DNA from: Schistocephalus solidus
Taxonomy: Eukaryota; Platyhelminthes; Cestoda; Diphyllobothriidea; Diphyllobothriidae
Assembly (NCBI GenBank): GCA_017591395.1
Contig: WEDG01000388.1
Location: forward strand, 1-64,000
DNA length: 64,000 nucleotides
Direction of reading: 5' to 3'
In this document: piece by piece, positions 1 to 10,869 of the stretch
Layout: every line of letters begins with the position of its first letter
Numbering within the stretch: position 1 is the first letter of the stretch
Notes under the pieces: model-generated
What the model was told of the DNA's origin: nothing
Databases searched by the model: none
The model's input: only the letters and a program-made list of their open reading frames with translations
Position numbers and translations under genes: made by a program

Positions 1-102
1 CCAGTCGGCTGGCAGGGCCTGTCAACCAACTAATGGTGAGATTGGGCGCAGTGGCTGAGGCAAAGTGACGGCCTGCATCTATGGCATGCTACTGCGGTAG
101 CC

Positions 103-345
103 ATGACCTCGCGCGGACACAGCGCAGCCGCACGAGTCATGCTGGCTTCCGCTGCGGTCAGGTGTAGCCATAGCAAACCACTTTGTGGGAGGGTAGCTCT
201 TAACTCGCATGTTGAACTTAGAAAACATGCAGACTCAGGCAGTATCTGCCTGCGACTGTCTCTGATGAAGGATCAGAGCAAGAATCCGAAACGTCAGGCC
301 AATAAACTCTAGGTTCCAACGATCGCATCTTCTTCTTCTGAACTC
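103..345 (+). mobile_element. 5'-truncated Penelope-like element tail (P1 type)
   Basis: The right part of this segment (about 236-345) matches the 3' tail of the Penelope-like element at 10.87-13.15 kb and short copies at 35.4, 42.0 and 42.5 kb. Shared elements are a CTGATGA block, a stem with GGAT/ATCC arms, GAAACGTC, AGGCCAATAAA, and a TTCTTCTTCT run near the end. No reverse transcriptase remains. The left boundary is uncertain; 103-235 reads open but I recognise nothing in it. It is a dead fragment, best seen as a transposon footprint. Confidence 0.55.
252..303 (+). ncRNA. hammerhead-ribozyme-like motif (PLE tail, copy a)
   Basis: The order CTGATGA (262-268), a short hairpin with GGAT/ATCC arms, then GAAACGTC follows the type I hammerhead core (CUGANGA, stem II, GAAA, stem III, cleavage triplet GUC). 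The bases before CTGATGA (TGTCT) and after GTC (AGGCC) can form a stem I of about four pairs (A-U, G-C, G-U, C-G). ACGT would form only a two-pair stem III, or a four-pair stem in a dimer. One extra base (A) sits between CTGATGA and stem II, which may weaken activity. Hammerheads are reported in Penelope-like elements. Activity here is unproven. Confidence 0.45.
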
Positions 346-3300
346 AGACATTAATTATGGTGTTTGCTGTGTCACCACGTAAGAAAGTAAAGAAGATAGA
401 AGCAGCAAAGACCAGCTGCGTACTGGGTGTCTTCAGTAGCCTCGGGTATAGCGCGAATGCGAGTTACATAAGAGTATAGGGTATTGGACATAAGGGCAAG
501 GACAGCTCTAGCTCAAAAAAAGAGAAAAACAGTTTGGACAGCGGTGCTAGGCAAATGAACGTTTAGGAGTTAACCAACAGAAGTGCCAATTCTCCGCAAG
601 CAGCAATTTTCTCAACCAAACATAAGAGGGCATTGTGCGGGGACATGACGTTTTCGCCTGTAGAAGCCATGCGGCTGGCAAAAGGCCAAGCGTGAAAGAC
701 AGCTGAGTAATTAATGGCGAGAGCCAACGAAAAAAGTCGAAAAAGGAACGAGAGGCAACGCATACACGGTGGGGTTTGGAAAACATGGCAGAAAACGATG
801 AGGGAGACCGTGGTTCTGCACTTATCCAAACCTACCGTTCTATTGCAGCCGTTTTATCGGGGGCAGGGAGCGGCTTCAAGGGAGTGTCCATTGCTATGAA
901 AATAACAAAAATACGCAAAAACGACTGAGACAGTAAGAAACATAAAAAAATCCCCCTCCGCAGAGTTGATATCATAAAACTAGCACAGTCTATAGTGAAT
1001 GCATCTCATCATTAAAACCAATATCAAAGGCCAACGCAATTTCTTTGAAACTTTTTAATAAATCTTACTCTAGATACGCCCGTATGCAAGTGAAAGGAAG
1101 AGGTTGAACGCAAACCTTGTGAGCTTATAAGCGGTCACAAAGTTGCGGCTGTTTATGCTGCCCTCGTAGACAACTACAGTGAATTTTAGTACCAGTCCTG
1201 GCGTCTCGTATGTGCGACACGGTGTCGCTGTCGTTCTAGTTTTCCGTGTGGAACTGCAAGGGAACATTACTAACAAGTCTGACACTTTTGCCTATGCCAT
1301 AACAACAAGGGATGACCAGCGTGATAGTGATATATTTCAATTTTCGGCCCAACAAGCGGACTGAACGCTGATAAGATTCTGCTGTTTGCTGCCAAGAAAT
1401 GCTTACATAATGACGGTGAAGATGCACTGCCAACAGTGAGCTGGCTGCCAGTCAGGTAAACTATCTTCTAGTCAGCTAAAGGTTTCGTAGCCGGAATGCA
1501 TGATAGAAGACTGGTGTGTAATATCAAACCCGGAACAGGCCTAAAATTCACGTGGCATATGAGTTAAATATACCTGTGCCCGTCACTTTCATATAGAGCT
1601 TGAAACACCAAAACACGGCCTCAATCAATCAATAAATTGGCATCAAACAAACATTATTAGCGTTCATATTTCGCAAAAACTGAGGGGCACTTGTAGGATT
1701 CACTCAGTGAAGCTGAAAAATCACGCGATTTCCTACCAAGACGGCCAGAGCGACAGCTCATTATGATGATTCCTTTCATTAAATCCTCAAAATGCAAGCC
1801 GTAATCTGCTAAGAAAGACCACAATTGGTGGTAATTTCATTGTAAAAGATTTTCACGAATCTGAGCTTTAAGTATATACACTACTGACTGCGTGCCCTCC
1901 GTTTGTGAATATTATATGGTTATTCCACCGACGTTTATGGATTTCAGCTCAAGTATTTCTATCCACTTTCGGATGTTTCGCGAAGAATTTGCTTTAAGTT
2001 CATGCATTTAGTTCCAAGAAACTTAAATAAATCGACATTTCAATATATTGGAATGAGGTGACTACCAAATGGATAGAATAAGGATGATATTTACCCGTCC
2101 CCAATCGCTGCTTATAGCAGACTTCGCAGTACCTGGAAAGTTTCATTGGTTCGACGCAATATTTCCATAGGCACGAAAATCTGGGTGCACCACGCATCCA
2201 TGCAATTAGTTCCCTTTTGCGATTATGAGTGGTTAACTGCGCAAGCTTTAAACAAAAGAAAACTGGAGGTGTTCATCTAACAATGTCTAAAGACCATCCG
2301 TCAAGTGTACTGCATGGACTTTGCCTCTAACAAGACGGTTTGCACTCGCTGCAACGATATCGTGAGGATATATCAGGCAACCCGGGAAAGACTATTGGAG
2401 TGTTTGGAACACGTTCTGCGTCGGCGGTTGCATGAGTTCAGTACTGCTGCCATTCATTTCACACCACGGCATCCATTTAGTTCTAGCTCGATTACATGCC
2501 ACAGGCCGAACACTGGACGTAAGTAAACGCTGTAGCGAAGTCAACATTGTAGACTGCCATTAGCTTCTAGGAGCCACAGAAGAATTCAAGAATACCCCTA
2601 GCCTTGAATATTTGGTCCACCCATCTACGCCCAAATCGGAACAAGGTTTTGTTGGGTCTCGTCCGCGAGTCCAGAACACCCCGGAATCGCCTGAGAATGG
2701 CAATGACGACGAAATTCACAACTTTCAAGAGGTTTATGACACAGCATTTCTCATACTTCAATTTACTTCCCTTCTTCAGGGCAGGTACAGGGATGTCCGA
2801 TCCCCAATCGCCAGGAATTAACTAATCTTACGCTCGGTCAAGGAAATCATGGAACCAAAACACCGGACGAATGACAAGGCGGTTGTTGTTAAGCCTCTGT
2901 ATTACGTCAACGTTTTCTCCTTCAGAGGGGGGGGGTCACTACACGCTGAATGGGCTAGAAAAGCATGAAATACGACTAAAGAAGAATGAGGACGTGATGC
3001 ATTGATAATCGAAGTTGTGAAGGTCATAGAAGTGTTCGTGCCAGAGCTCGATTTTGGCCGAGTTGTCAGCGATAAAGCCGCCATCCATATCCAGAATAGA
3101 GTCACTCGGTAATTTGGAAGTCACTATTTCAGCCCGATATTGCTTGTGGTAATCGTTATTGGACTCTGTTGTCATTTTGCGGAGTCTATGGAAGGAGCCA
3201 TTTGGATGGACGAGTGCAGCTCTTCCGCTGATCCAGTCACTGATCGAGTGCCGCCGATTTACTCTAAAAGTTTTGTCAGCTGCCTAGTAGATTGCTGATC

Positions 3301-5677
3301 ACGGATACTACCTTTCTAGACTCGGGTCGTAAAATGAGATCGAAAATTTTTATCAAAGCCCCGACTGCTGGGTTGTCGTTGTTGTGCGACATGAAGACGT
3401 CGTGGAAGTGCAAATTGGGGTGCGGATGAAAGAAAAACTTTCAGGCGCGTGCGAGCGTGGACATAGTCCGACCCATGAAGGCTACAAGTTTCGGCACCAC
3501 GCATCGATTCCCTATCGTAAACCCAGCTTCTGAACCTCGAATCAAGTTAGCCGATCTGACTGGTCGTCTGGCCGTCTTTGTATGTTTGTAACGATGCTGA
3601 AAGTACTTGCTGGTGGCACTCGGTTTTAATTAGCGAATTTCAGCATTCTCGCACAATCGGCGCATCCAAAGTCGTGCAAAAATCCGAAAGACGGATTATT
3701 TGCTAGCCCAACGGCTGGCTGCAGGCCACGTTCATAGGTAGAGGAGAGTGGAACGAGCTTCAGCAAAGTTTGCCTGTGAACTAGGAGGGCTTTAGGATCT
3801 GGCACATAAGAAGTCGCAGAGCGCGGCGATAATGCTATCAGGGCGCGGACGGTTGGGATCTGGCACGCCGATTGCCCTACAAACTTCTGCAAAGTTCGGT
3901 GGTAGTAGTACGTTACGGCTACCGGAAACCCCTAACAAATAGGTTTGCTTGCTACTGTTGCTTGGTTAGGTATTTGAGCAAAGCGGAAACAGGAGTCAAC
4001 CGCGAAAATCAATATAAGCGGCTGCTGGGGACCCGCGTGAATTATAGGCCCCCAGAAACCTCAAACAGTTCCAAATGACTACAGATAATTTAAAAATCGA
4101 ATCCGAAAAACCCAGTCCAATAAGAAAGTCAGACATGTAAATTTTAAACAAATATTGTTTTTATTTGTCATCAGACCGAGATATATCTAAAGAATTATGT
4201 GAGTTTGGGAAAAAATGTGTGTTCCTGCTTTTAAATAGCAGACGAAATCTAGGAGACTCAACCCTGGCTGACGAGCTCTCCCTTCTTTGTCCTGCCTTGA
4301 CTTGCAAATGCTATCCACTCATCTCGTAGTTACTACGCATGTAAGTGTATTTGACGATATCCATGGGTCCATGGAGCACTTCAGCAATGTCTCCTACACA
4401 CCATGAATTTAGAGGTGGTGTAAATCTTTATAAGAGATGTCCCCGCCAAATGACTAGGTTAGAAAAACATACGAGCGTTTGCATCATATCAGGTAAGTCT
4501 AGATAAGCGCTGCACGCTACATTCTCTGAGACCGGGTGGCAAAATTGAGTTGCAAGAAACAGGTACCAAAATAAACTAACAAGCATTTTCGTTTAGCACT
4601 GAATTCTTTGAAAAAAAAACAATGTCATCAGGTTACGGAGACCGGTATTTGGGATGTGATAGAATAACAGTAATGTAGAGAACACATTGAAACATTGAAA
4701 AAGCAAAAGTGTTCCCGTATACCTTCGTAGCAGTCAATAAACCTTGTTACACTGTCTGAGTACTTAAATATGGACCGCGCAAAGAAAGTCGGGACTTTGT
4801 ACACAGTACGATGGGGATTGGTCCATTAATTCACTGACACGTCATGTACTATTGGATAGAGGTGAGTTTTCAAGTAGGCCTAGGATATTTGTATTATTTA
4901 CAAACAATAGACAGCTGCTAAAAACTAGCTAGGTCAGATTGCTATCATATCAATGAGCCGAGCTTAGATTCTTGAAGAACTTCAATGTGAACTAAGAATT
5001 CAACTCATGTAGTATCCCTAACATACATAAGGAAGGGCTCACTGGAACTCATACTTCTTATTCAACTCAGATGTTCGCCAGCCATTTTGACTGGAGTTTT
5101 CTACAATAATTTGATGCTTGGCTCTGTCAAAAGCTTTTCTATGATAAAAGAAGAAGAGTTTAACATCATCTATCGAGTATTCCACCGATAATATTCCTGC
5201 TTATAAGATAGGACTGCTCTTTAGAAAATCAATGTTGACTATAGGTTAACGGCTTGTGCTCTTTTTGGAAAAGATGACATGAGATCATGGATAATCCTTT
5301 CCGTGACTTTTAAAGCTAAACGCACGAAGGATTTCGGTCAGCCAACGGAAACCAGTTGAGGGTGGGAGATAAGCAGAGATTTCCTCCATTCAATTGGTAA
5401 ATTGGTTGATATTAGGCTGAAAATAAACAGGAAACATGTATGGCTATCTAAATGTCGAAGTATAAGGTCAGGGAAATGGGGAATTTATAAAGTCAGGTGC
5501 ATTAACCCGTTTTATATCAATTCCTTGTACAGGGGCATCACTGGCACGCTGGTCAGCGAGAAAGCTAGATTCCAGCCGTAAGAAAATATTTCGGGTTCGA
5601 GCAACGCAAGGTTACTTAGCCATTCGAAAGGGGAATCGTGGGAAATATTGAACGAGCTTGGCTATTAAATCCCGGAA
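346..5677. other. stretch with no recognised gene
   Basis: About 5.3 kb, generally A+T-rich, with only short open frames (under about 90 codons) that lack conserved motifs, plausible exon borders or codon bias. There is a G run near 2927-2936. I looked here for upstream exons of the MFSD14-like transporter and recognised none. It is probably intergenic or intronic DNA with decayed repeats. Confidence 0.5.
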
Positions 5678-6084
5678 GGTCAGTCGGAAGGTCCATGTAG
5701 GCTTTGTGTAGTCTATTCTTCTCCGCGTATAAGTTGCTGATGTCGGCGTCATTGTCGTCAAACCAGTCCTGGTGTCGACGGTGTGCGCGTCCGAGTACAT
5801 CGAGGGCGGTGGACTGGATGACATTTCGCAGTGGACATCATCGTGTCTCCACGGTAGCGTTATCATCTGGAGCATGCAGGTCCTGCAGTTTCTCGGTTAT
5901 TTGGTTGCTGAAATCAAAACAGTGAGCAGGCAAATTTAATAAAAGAGTATTTAACTTACATGGCGGCCTCTTACCTTGGGGCCTTCGTCGGGGTTGCAGC
6001 CGGAGCCTCATCTGGGAGATGACGAGGTGATGATCTGTCCAACCATCGGCATCGCGGATCGCCTTGGTTGCTCCACGGAAGGGT
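5678..6084 (-). mobile_element. LINE fragment L1 (endonuclease-RT linker)
   Basis: Read on the minus strand, two frames encode the part of the LINE just after the endonuclease: a block with AIRDADGWTDHH and [12 protein letters not shown], then [17 protein letters not shown], followed by a frameshift into TRTGLTTMTPTSATYTRR. The same segment occurs at 49.6-50.2 kb (L5) with high similarity. The RT domain is absent. On its 5' side it is joined directly to an R1 module (6085-6375), so R1 interrupts the endonuclease sequence at the A-T-KAIRD position. It is non-functional. Confidence 0.8.
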
Positions 6085-6375
6085 GATGCAAGGACAGTGA
6101 CTTGCGCGTGAGTTAGTTTAAAGTGATAGTAGCCTTGCACTGCATCCACCGCACTCTCTCCTCATCCCCCACCTGAGACCGGTGTTACGACAGAGTAAAG
6201 AAGACCGGAGATGGGAGAGGGCGCAGGTGCCTGGCGCGGCCGGAGCCGCCCCTGGGCGTACCACCACACCTGTCTCTGATCCCACGGAGTGTGAGTGCCA
6301 TAAAGGCCACATTAAGATGGAGCCATTGCAGCCTGACTCTCTATCACACGCATACACCCTGCTTCAGTGAAGTTG
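6085..6375 (-). repeat. R1 repeat (LINE 3'-end / SINE-like module)
   Basis: The minus strand carries the R1 signature. It has a stretch near 6280-6340 seen in LINE 3' regions (GATGGCTCC, GGCCTTTATGGCAC, CCGTGGGATC), a GC-rich middle with GGTGGTACGCCCAGG, a GGAGAGAGTGCGG box, and GCAAGGCTACTATCAC. The same order is found at 23.2-23.4, 27.3-27.8, 30.0-30.3, 31.1-31.3, 32.1-32.3 and 63.2-63.4 kb. I cannot tell whether it is an independent SINE or only the LINE 3' end. Confidence 0.7.
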
Positions 6376-6447
6376 TGGCGTACAGTAGGGAAGCAGGGGC
6401 TAGTCGGTGCGAGCCCCTAACTAGTACCATCATGTGCATGGGACATG

Positions 6448-7171
6448 GGTTAGACAAGAGTTCATCTCTAAACAGCCACTGCCCCCGGGCCCATTGCCAG
6501 TCAACTGACAGAATCGAACAGAATACCGATGCTCGGGAAATAGGCGGCTGAAATTGGGACATCCTTCTCAATCGCAATTCAGCGCATTTTTTTAATCATA
6601 CATTTGACACGCTGAAAGCTTTCTAGTTGGGGAGGAAACGGGTCAGGTGGAAATAACTCTTACATGTTGTCTTTTGGGGCACATCACTTCTGTGCAATTC
6701 ACAGCTGTATGTGGTGCGGGTTAGACGGTGACTTCACGACGCGTTGGCGACTGTATCCAACCTCAGTCTGACTACGACGGACGGAGGGAAAGAGTGTGGC
6801 ATACCTGGTTCGATTGAAGTGGCTGTCTTCCTCACTGTAAACTCCCAAATGTGGTGACTGGGAAAAGTGCCAACTGAACGCTTAAACGGACTTCACTGAG
6901 GACTTGGGGCCAGGCCGCAATGCCTCCGTCTCACGTGACTCGCGTATGACCAGTTCCGATGTGTGATACGTGCTAGCGGGCTGTTTAGCTTTGCTCGACA
7001 CCGCGGCCGCACTCCGACAGCACCGGTTGTTCTGACCTTATCATTGGGCTGTGTGGAAGTTGGAAGAGTTAAGTATGAAGGATGTAAGCAAATTTCCTAA
7101 CAAGCCCCCCACCCTGCGCCTTCCACCTGACGATGTTTGACTTCTTCTCTTGAGGTGGCCGAGCTAATTTA
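6448..7171. repeat. 724-bp tandem duplication, copy 1
   Basis: Starts at GGTTAGACAAGAG and ends at GAGCTAATTTA, followed directly by copy 2. I counted about four substitutions and one 1-base indel between copies, so they are over 99% identical. The unit has no long open frame and no family I recognise. It contains the palindromic GCGGCCGC octamer and C-rich blocks. The near identity means a recent duplication or an assembly artefact. Confidence 0.9.
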
Positions 7172-7896
7172 GGTTAGACAAGAGTTCATCTCTAAACAGC
7201 CACTGCCCCCGGGCCCATTGCCAGTCAACTGACAGAATCGAACAGAATAACGATGCTCGGGAAATAGGCGGCTGAAATTGGGACATCCTTCTCAATCGCA
7301 ATTCAGCGCATTTTTTTAATCATACATTTGACACGCTGAAAGCTTTCTAGTTGGGGAGGAAACGGGTCAGGTGGAAATAACTCTTACATGTTGTCTTTTG
7401 GGGCACATCACTTCTGTGCAATTCACAGCCGTATGTGGTGCGGGTTAGACGATGACTTCACGACGCGTTGGCGACTGTATCCAACCTCAGTCTGACTACG
7501 ACGGACGGAGGGAAAGAGTGTGGCATACCTGGTTCGATTGAAGTGGCTGTCTTCCTCACTGTAAACTCCCAAATGTGGTGACTGGGAAAAGTGCCAACTG
7601 AACGCTTAAACGGACTTCACTGAGGACTTGGGGCCAGGCCGCAATGCCTCCGTCTCACGTGACTCGCGTATGACCAGTTCCGATGTGTGATACGTGCTAG
7701 CGGGCTGTTTAGCTTTGCTCGACCCCGCGGCCGCACTCCGACAGCACCGGTTGTTCTGACCTTATCATTGGGCTGTGTGGAAGTTGGAAGAGTTGAAGTA
7801 TGAAGGATGTAAGCAAATTTCCTAACAAGCCCCCCACCCTGCGCCTTCCACCTGACGATGTTTGACTTCTTCTCTTGAGGTGGCCGAGCTAATTTA
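7172..7896. repeat. 724-bp tandem duplication, copy 2
   Basis: Direct repeat of 6448-7171 at an offset of 724 bases. Differences seen include GAATAACG for GAATACCG, CAGCCGTA for CAGCTGTA, GACGATG for GACGGTG, CGACCCC for CGACACC, and one extra G in AGTTGAAG. Homology stops at the TTTAAAAACC junction. An open frame of 107 codons on the minus strand (7617-7940) crosses the right edge, but copy 1 does not preserve it, so I do not call it a gene. Confidence 0.9.
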
Positions 7897-10869
7897 AAAA
7901 CCCCGCAGCTGGGGTCCCGTAGGGTCCCGCGTGGCCGCATATCCGACCCGCTCGTTGCCGTTACGCCTCGCCTCCCCCCCTCCTACCCCCTCGTCCACTA
8001 CCTCACCCTCAAAGCGAAGTATTCAATAGAGAGGTTAAGTCACATATATCGTAAGAGCTGGCGTCTTCGCCGCCACTTCACCTCTGCCTCATTTCTCGGC
8101 TGTCCCTGCCAATCCGTCTGACTTTCGAACAAAGTTTGAAAAGTGTTACATATCCTTGAAAATTCGATAGGTTGCTAAAAAAATAGTTGCTTCTTGTTGC
8201 GAAGCCCTTGGCTTAGCGATTTCAAGCAACGCTCGTGAACTTCAGTCCTCCGGTCCTTCAAAACCTTGAAGGCATTAACACTGCGTTTCTAGCGACTCTT
8301 CAGCCTTGAGAGTTCACGGATTCTGCGACTAGTCTTCGCAGAAGTCTTCTCCACTATCCGCCAATGGTGAATGCGCTGACTGGCCATTAGACTATCTTTC
8401 GCTGCAGATCTCAGCTGAAAGGGATTGCGATCTTTTCAGGCACATAAGGTCATGTTTCATGCAAAATTCGCCGCAAACAGCCGCATTGGTGAGGGACGGC
8501 GAGGTATGGTAGACGTTAGGGACCGTTCCGGTCAGATGGTTAGCCGAGTAGGTTCGTTGAAAATGACTGACGCATGTAGTCATTGACTAATCTCATAAAA
8601 TGTTATTCGAAACTCTGAAATGTCTTTTCGAGTAGGAAGGTGGGGTGTTATAATACTGATTATCCTGCAACATAATCCCAAGATATTTCTGTTACGATAG
8701 GAGACCGACTTTAAAAGAAACTTATTTTCGGCCGGCTACAACACCGCTGTCGATAAAAAACGGTCATTTAAGTAGTATACAATTTTAAATTGATTTTCTA
8801 TGCCAATGTAAATCCATTTATATTTCGTTTACTTTCGATAAATTTTCCCTAGGCCTTTAAATTTATATGGCTATGTAACGAAGTCAAATATGTGGACAAT
8901 TAGAAAAAAAATTGTGCGGTGGTCAGGGGTGGGGGGGGGGAAGGGAATGGGAGGAAACAGAATTGCGTTCAGTCTTCTGATCGTCTTCGTCAGAGGGATG
9001 GTGGCCGCCGCGACAAGTACTTCACTGTGAGCAGCTTAATTTGTCGCTTTCGGTCATGTTAATTGCGGCACCTGTATGAAGTTATTTTGGGCGCACAGGA
9101 TCGGCTCGCGCAGCCTGATTGGAGTCGCTTCTGCCGTAGCCAACAGACGCTGTCGAAGGAATTTTGAATAGCTTGAGGGGACCTTGTAAATCGCCCGGAA
9201 AGCATCTCTGGCATCTACGCGATGACCCTTTTTTACCGTATACGCGAGAATTAAGTCATCAAGGAAAACATCCTTCCTTTTACAGGAAATCATTTCTTCT
9301 TCCAATTTTATAGTCAAAAGTATCTTTTAGTTTTAAAAGGTTTCAACTCGACTGACATCGTATCTATCCGCTTATTAAGGTCCTTCATGAATTATACAGC
9401 GTAGCCCACTCCCATTGGAGAATTTTACGAACCCTGTTGCTTATCTTATTAATGGCATGAAGGCATGTATGTTTGTCCTTACATTGAAAGTATGCAGCCT
9501 ATAAACTAAAAGCAGTTAAACGCAAACGGAAAGACATTTTGAGCTCACAATTATTCCGGAATTGAAAAACTTTTATAACCATAAATTTGCTTTACATCTG
9601 AAAATGAAATTTTTTAAAAAGAGGTTGTTTTCTATGCAATGGGTACAGCAAGAAAAATTTTTGTATGCATCTTTTATAAAGTGTAGTTGAATTTATTAGA
9701 TCATCGAAAATCAGCAAAAAAGCGCATAATACTTACATGACCATTTTTAATCGAATGTAGTTTTTGCAAGTGACCAAAAAGCTCATTCGAAAGCCGGCAG
9801 CCTATCCTGACAGAAATCTCTCAGCATTATGCTGTAAGTTAGTCAATATTATGACCCCACTTAAGTACTCCTTCCTACTCAAAAACGCATTTCAGAATTT
9901 CGGTTTGCATTCAATGAGATCTGTCAGTGGCTGCACCTTGCGTTCTATTGAATAGGGCTTGCCTGGCCTCGGCTCCAGTTTGATCTTTGATGTATGCGTG
10001 TGTGGTTGTTTGCACTTTTATACGCGGTGCGATTGTATGCTGACGCGCATTTAATGTCACACCACTTGCTGAAAGGCTGACCCCACATTGTTCTGCTTTC
10101 AGGTACTGAGCTCCTGAAATCCAGGTCGCTACCACAACCGCCTCTCCCACCCCCTTCCCTACCCTAACCACTCTGTTCAGCTTGTGCTGCTTGCAGTTGT
10201 TTGCACACCACTCCTTCCGTCCACATGTGTCGGTGGTTCCATCGTCTGCATAGAAGTATGCTTCCCCCTTTTAAAAGCATGTCTTCTATGGGCTTCAGGG
10301 CCGTGTTCTCATTTTTATGGCTAAGCGGGGCAGTTCACTTGTTGAAACCACCTGTTCATACAGTACCGGGGCTCGTGAACTAGTAGCAGCCGGTTTCTGA
10401 GGTTGTACACTTTTACTGTCGACATCCTTGTTTTCGTCTACCGATCGGACCAGGTAGTCCTGAGTCATTTCTTCTCGAACTTCAGCGATTCCTGATCTAA
10501 CAGATGCTGCTGCTGCTGCGCATATCCACGGTGTTGAGCTCCTCCTTTGCGACAGCCCCTTTGTCGACTAGCGCCTATTCCAGTCCGCAGGCCTCCAAAT
10601 ACTTGTGCGTTCTGAGGTTGAACTAAACACGGGTCCCCTGCGATGGATCTACCTTGTCCACAGAGCGGAACCAGCAAGTGACACGCGTAGCCCACCAACC
10701 GTAGCCAGTCCTAACCACTCAAACCAGCAACCTTCATTTCTGGCCATTAGTCAGATGCACTTACGATCTGATCGCTCACCTCACTACTTGACCCCCCTTC
10801 GGACCGCATGTGCTCAGCAGCATCGGGTAGGCAAACCCTGAGGTTGTCTTAGTTTTTTGCTCCTAGAAG
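7897..10869. other. stretch with no recognised gene
   Basis: About 3 kb with no supportable gene. It contains a G run at about 8930-8940 and a long A+T-rich part (8600-9800). The 87-codon minus-strand frame at 9054-9317 overlaps a short dispersed repeat near 9130-9200 that recurs at 50.95-51.06 kb, so it is probably repeat-derived. Confidence 0.5.

Noticed and set aside
2604..2825. Overlapping 69- and 73-codon plus-strand frames
   Set aside because: Two frames open over the same sequence with no conserved motif; considered as missing transporter exons but they do not resemble the family.
7617..7940. 107-codon minus-strand frame
   Set aside because: It spans the end of the tandem duplication, is not kept in copy 1 (broken by the indel), and has no motif.
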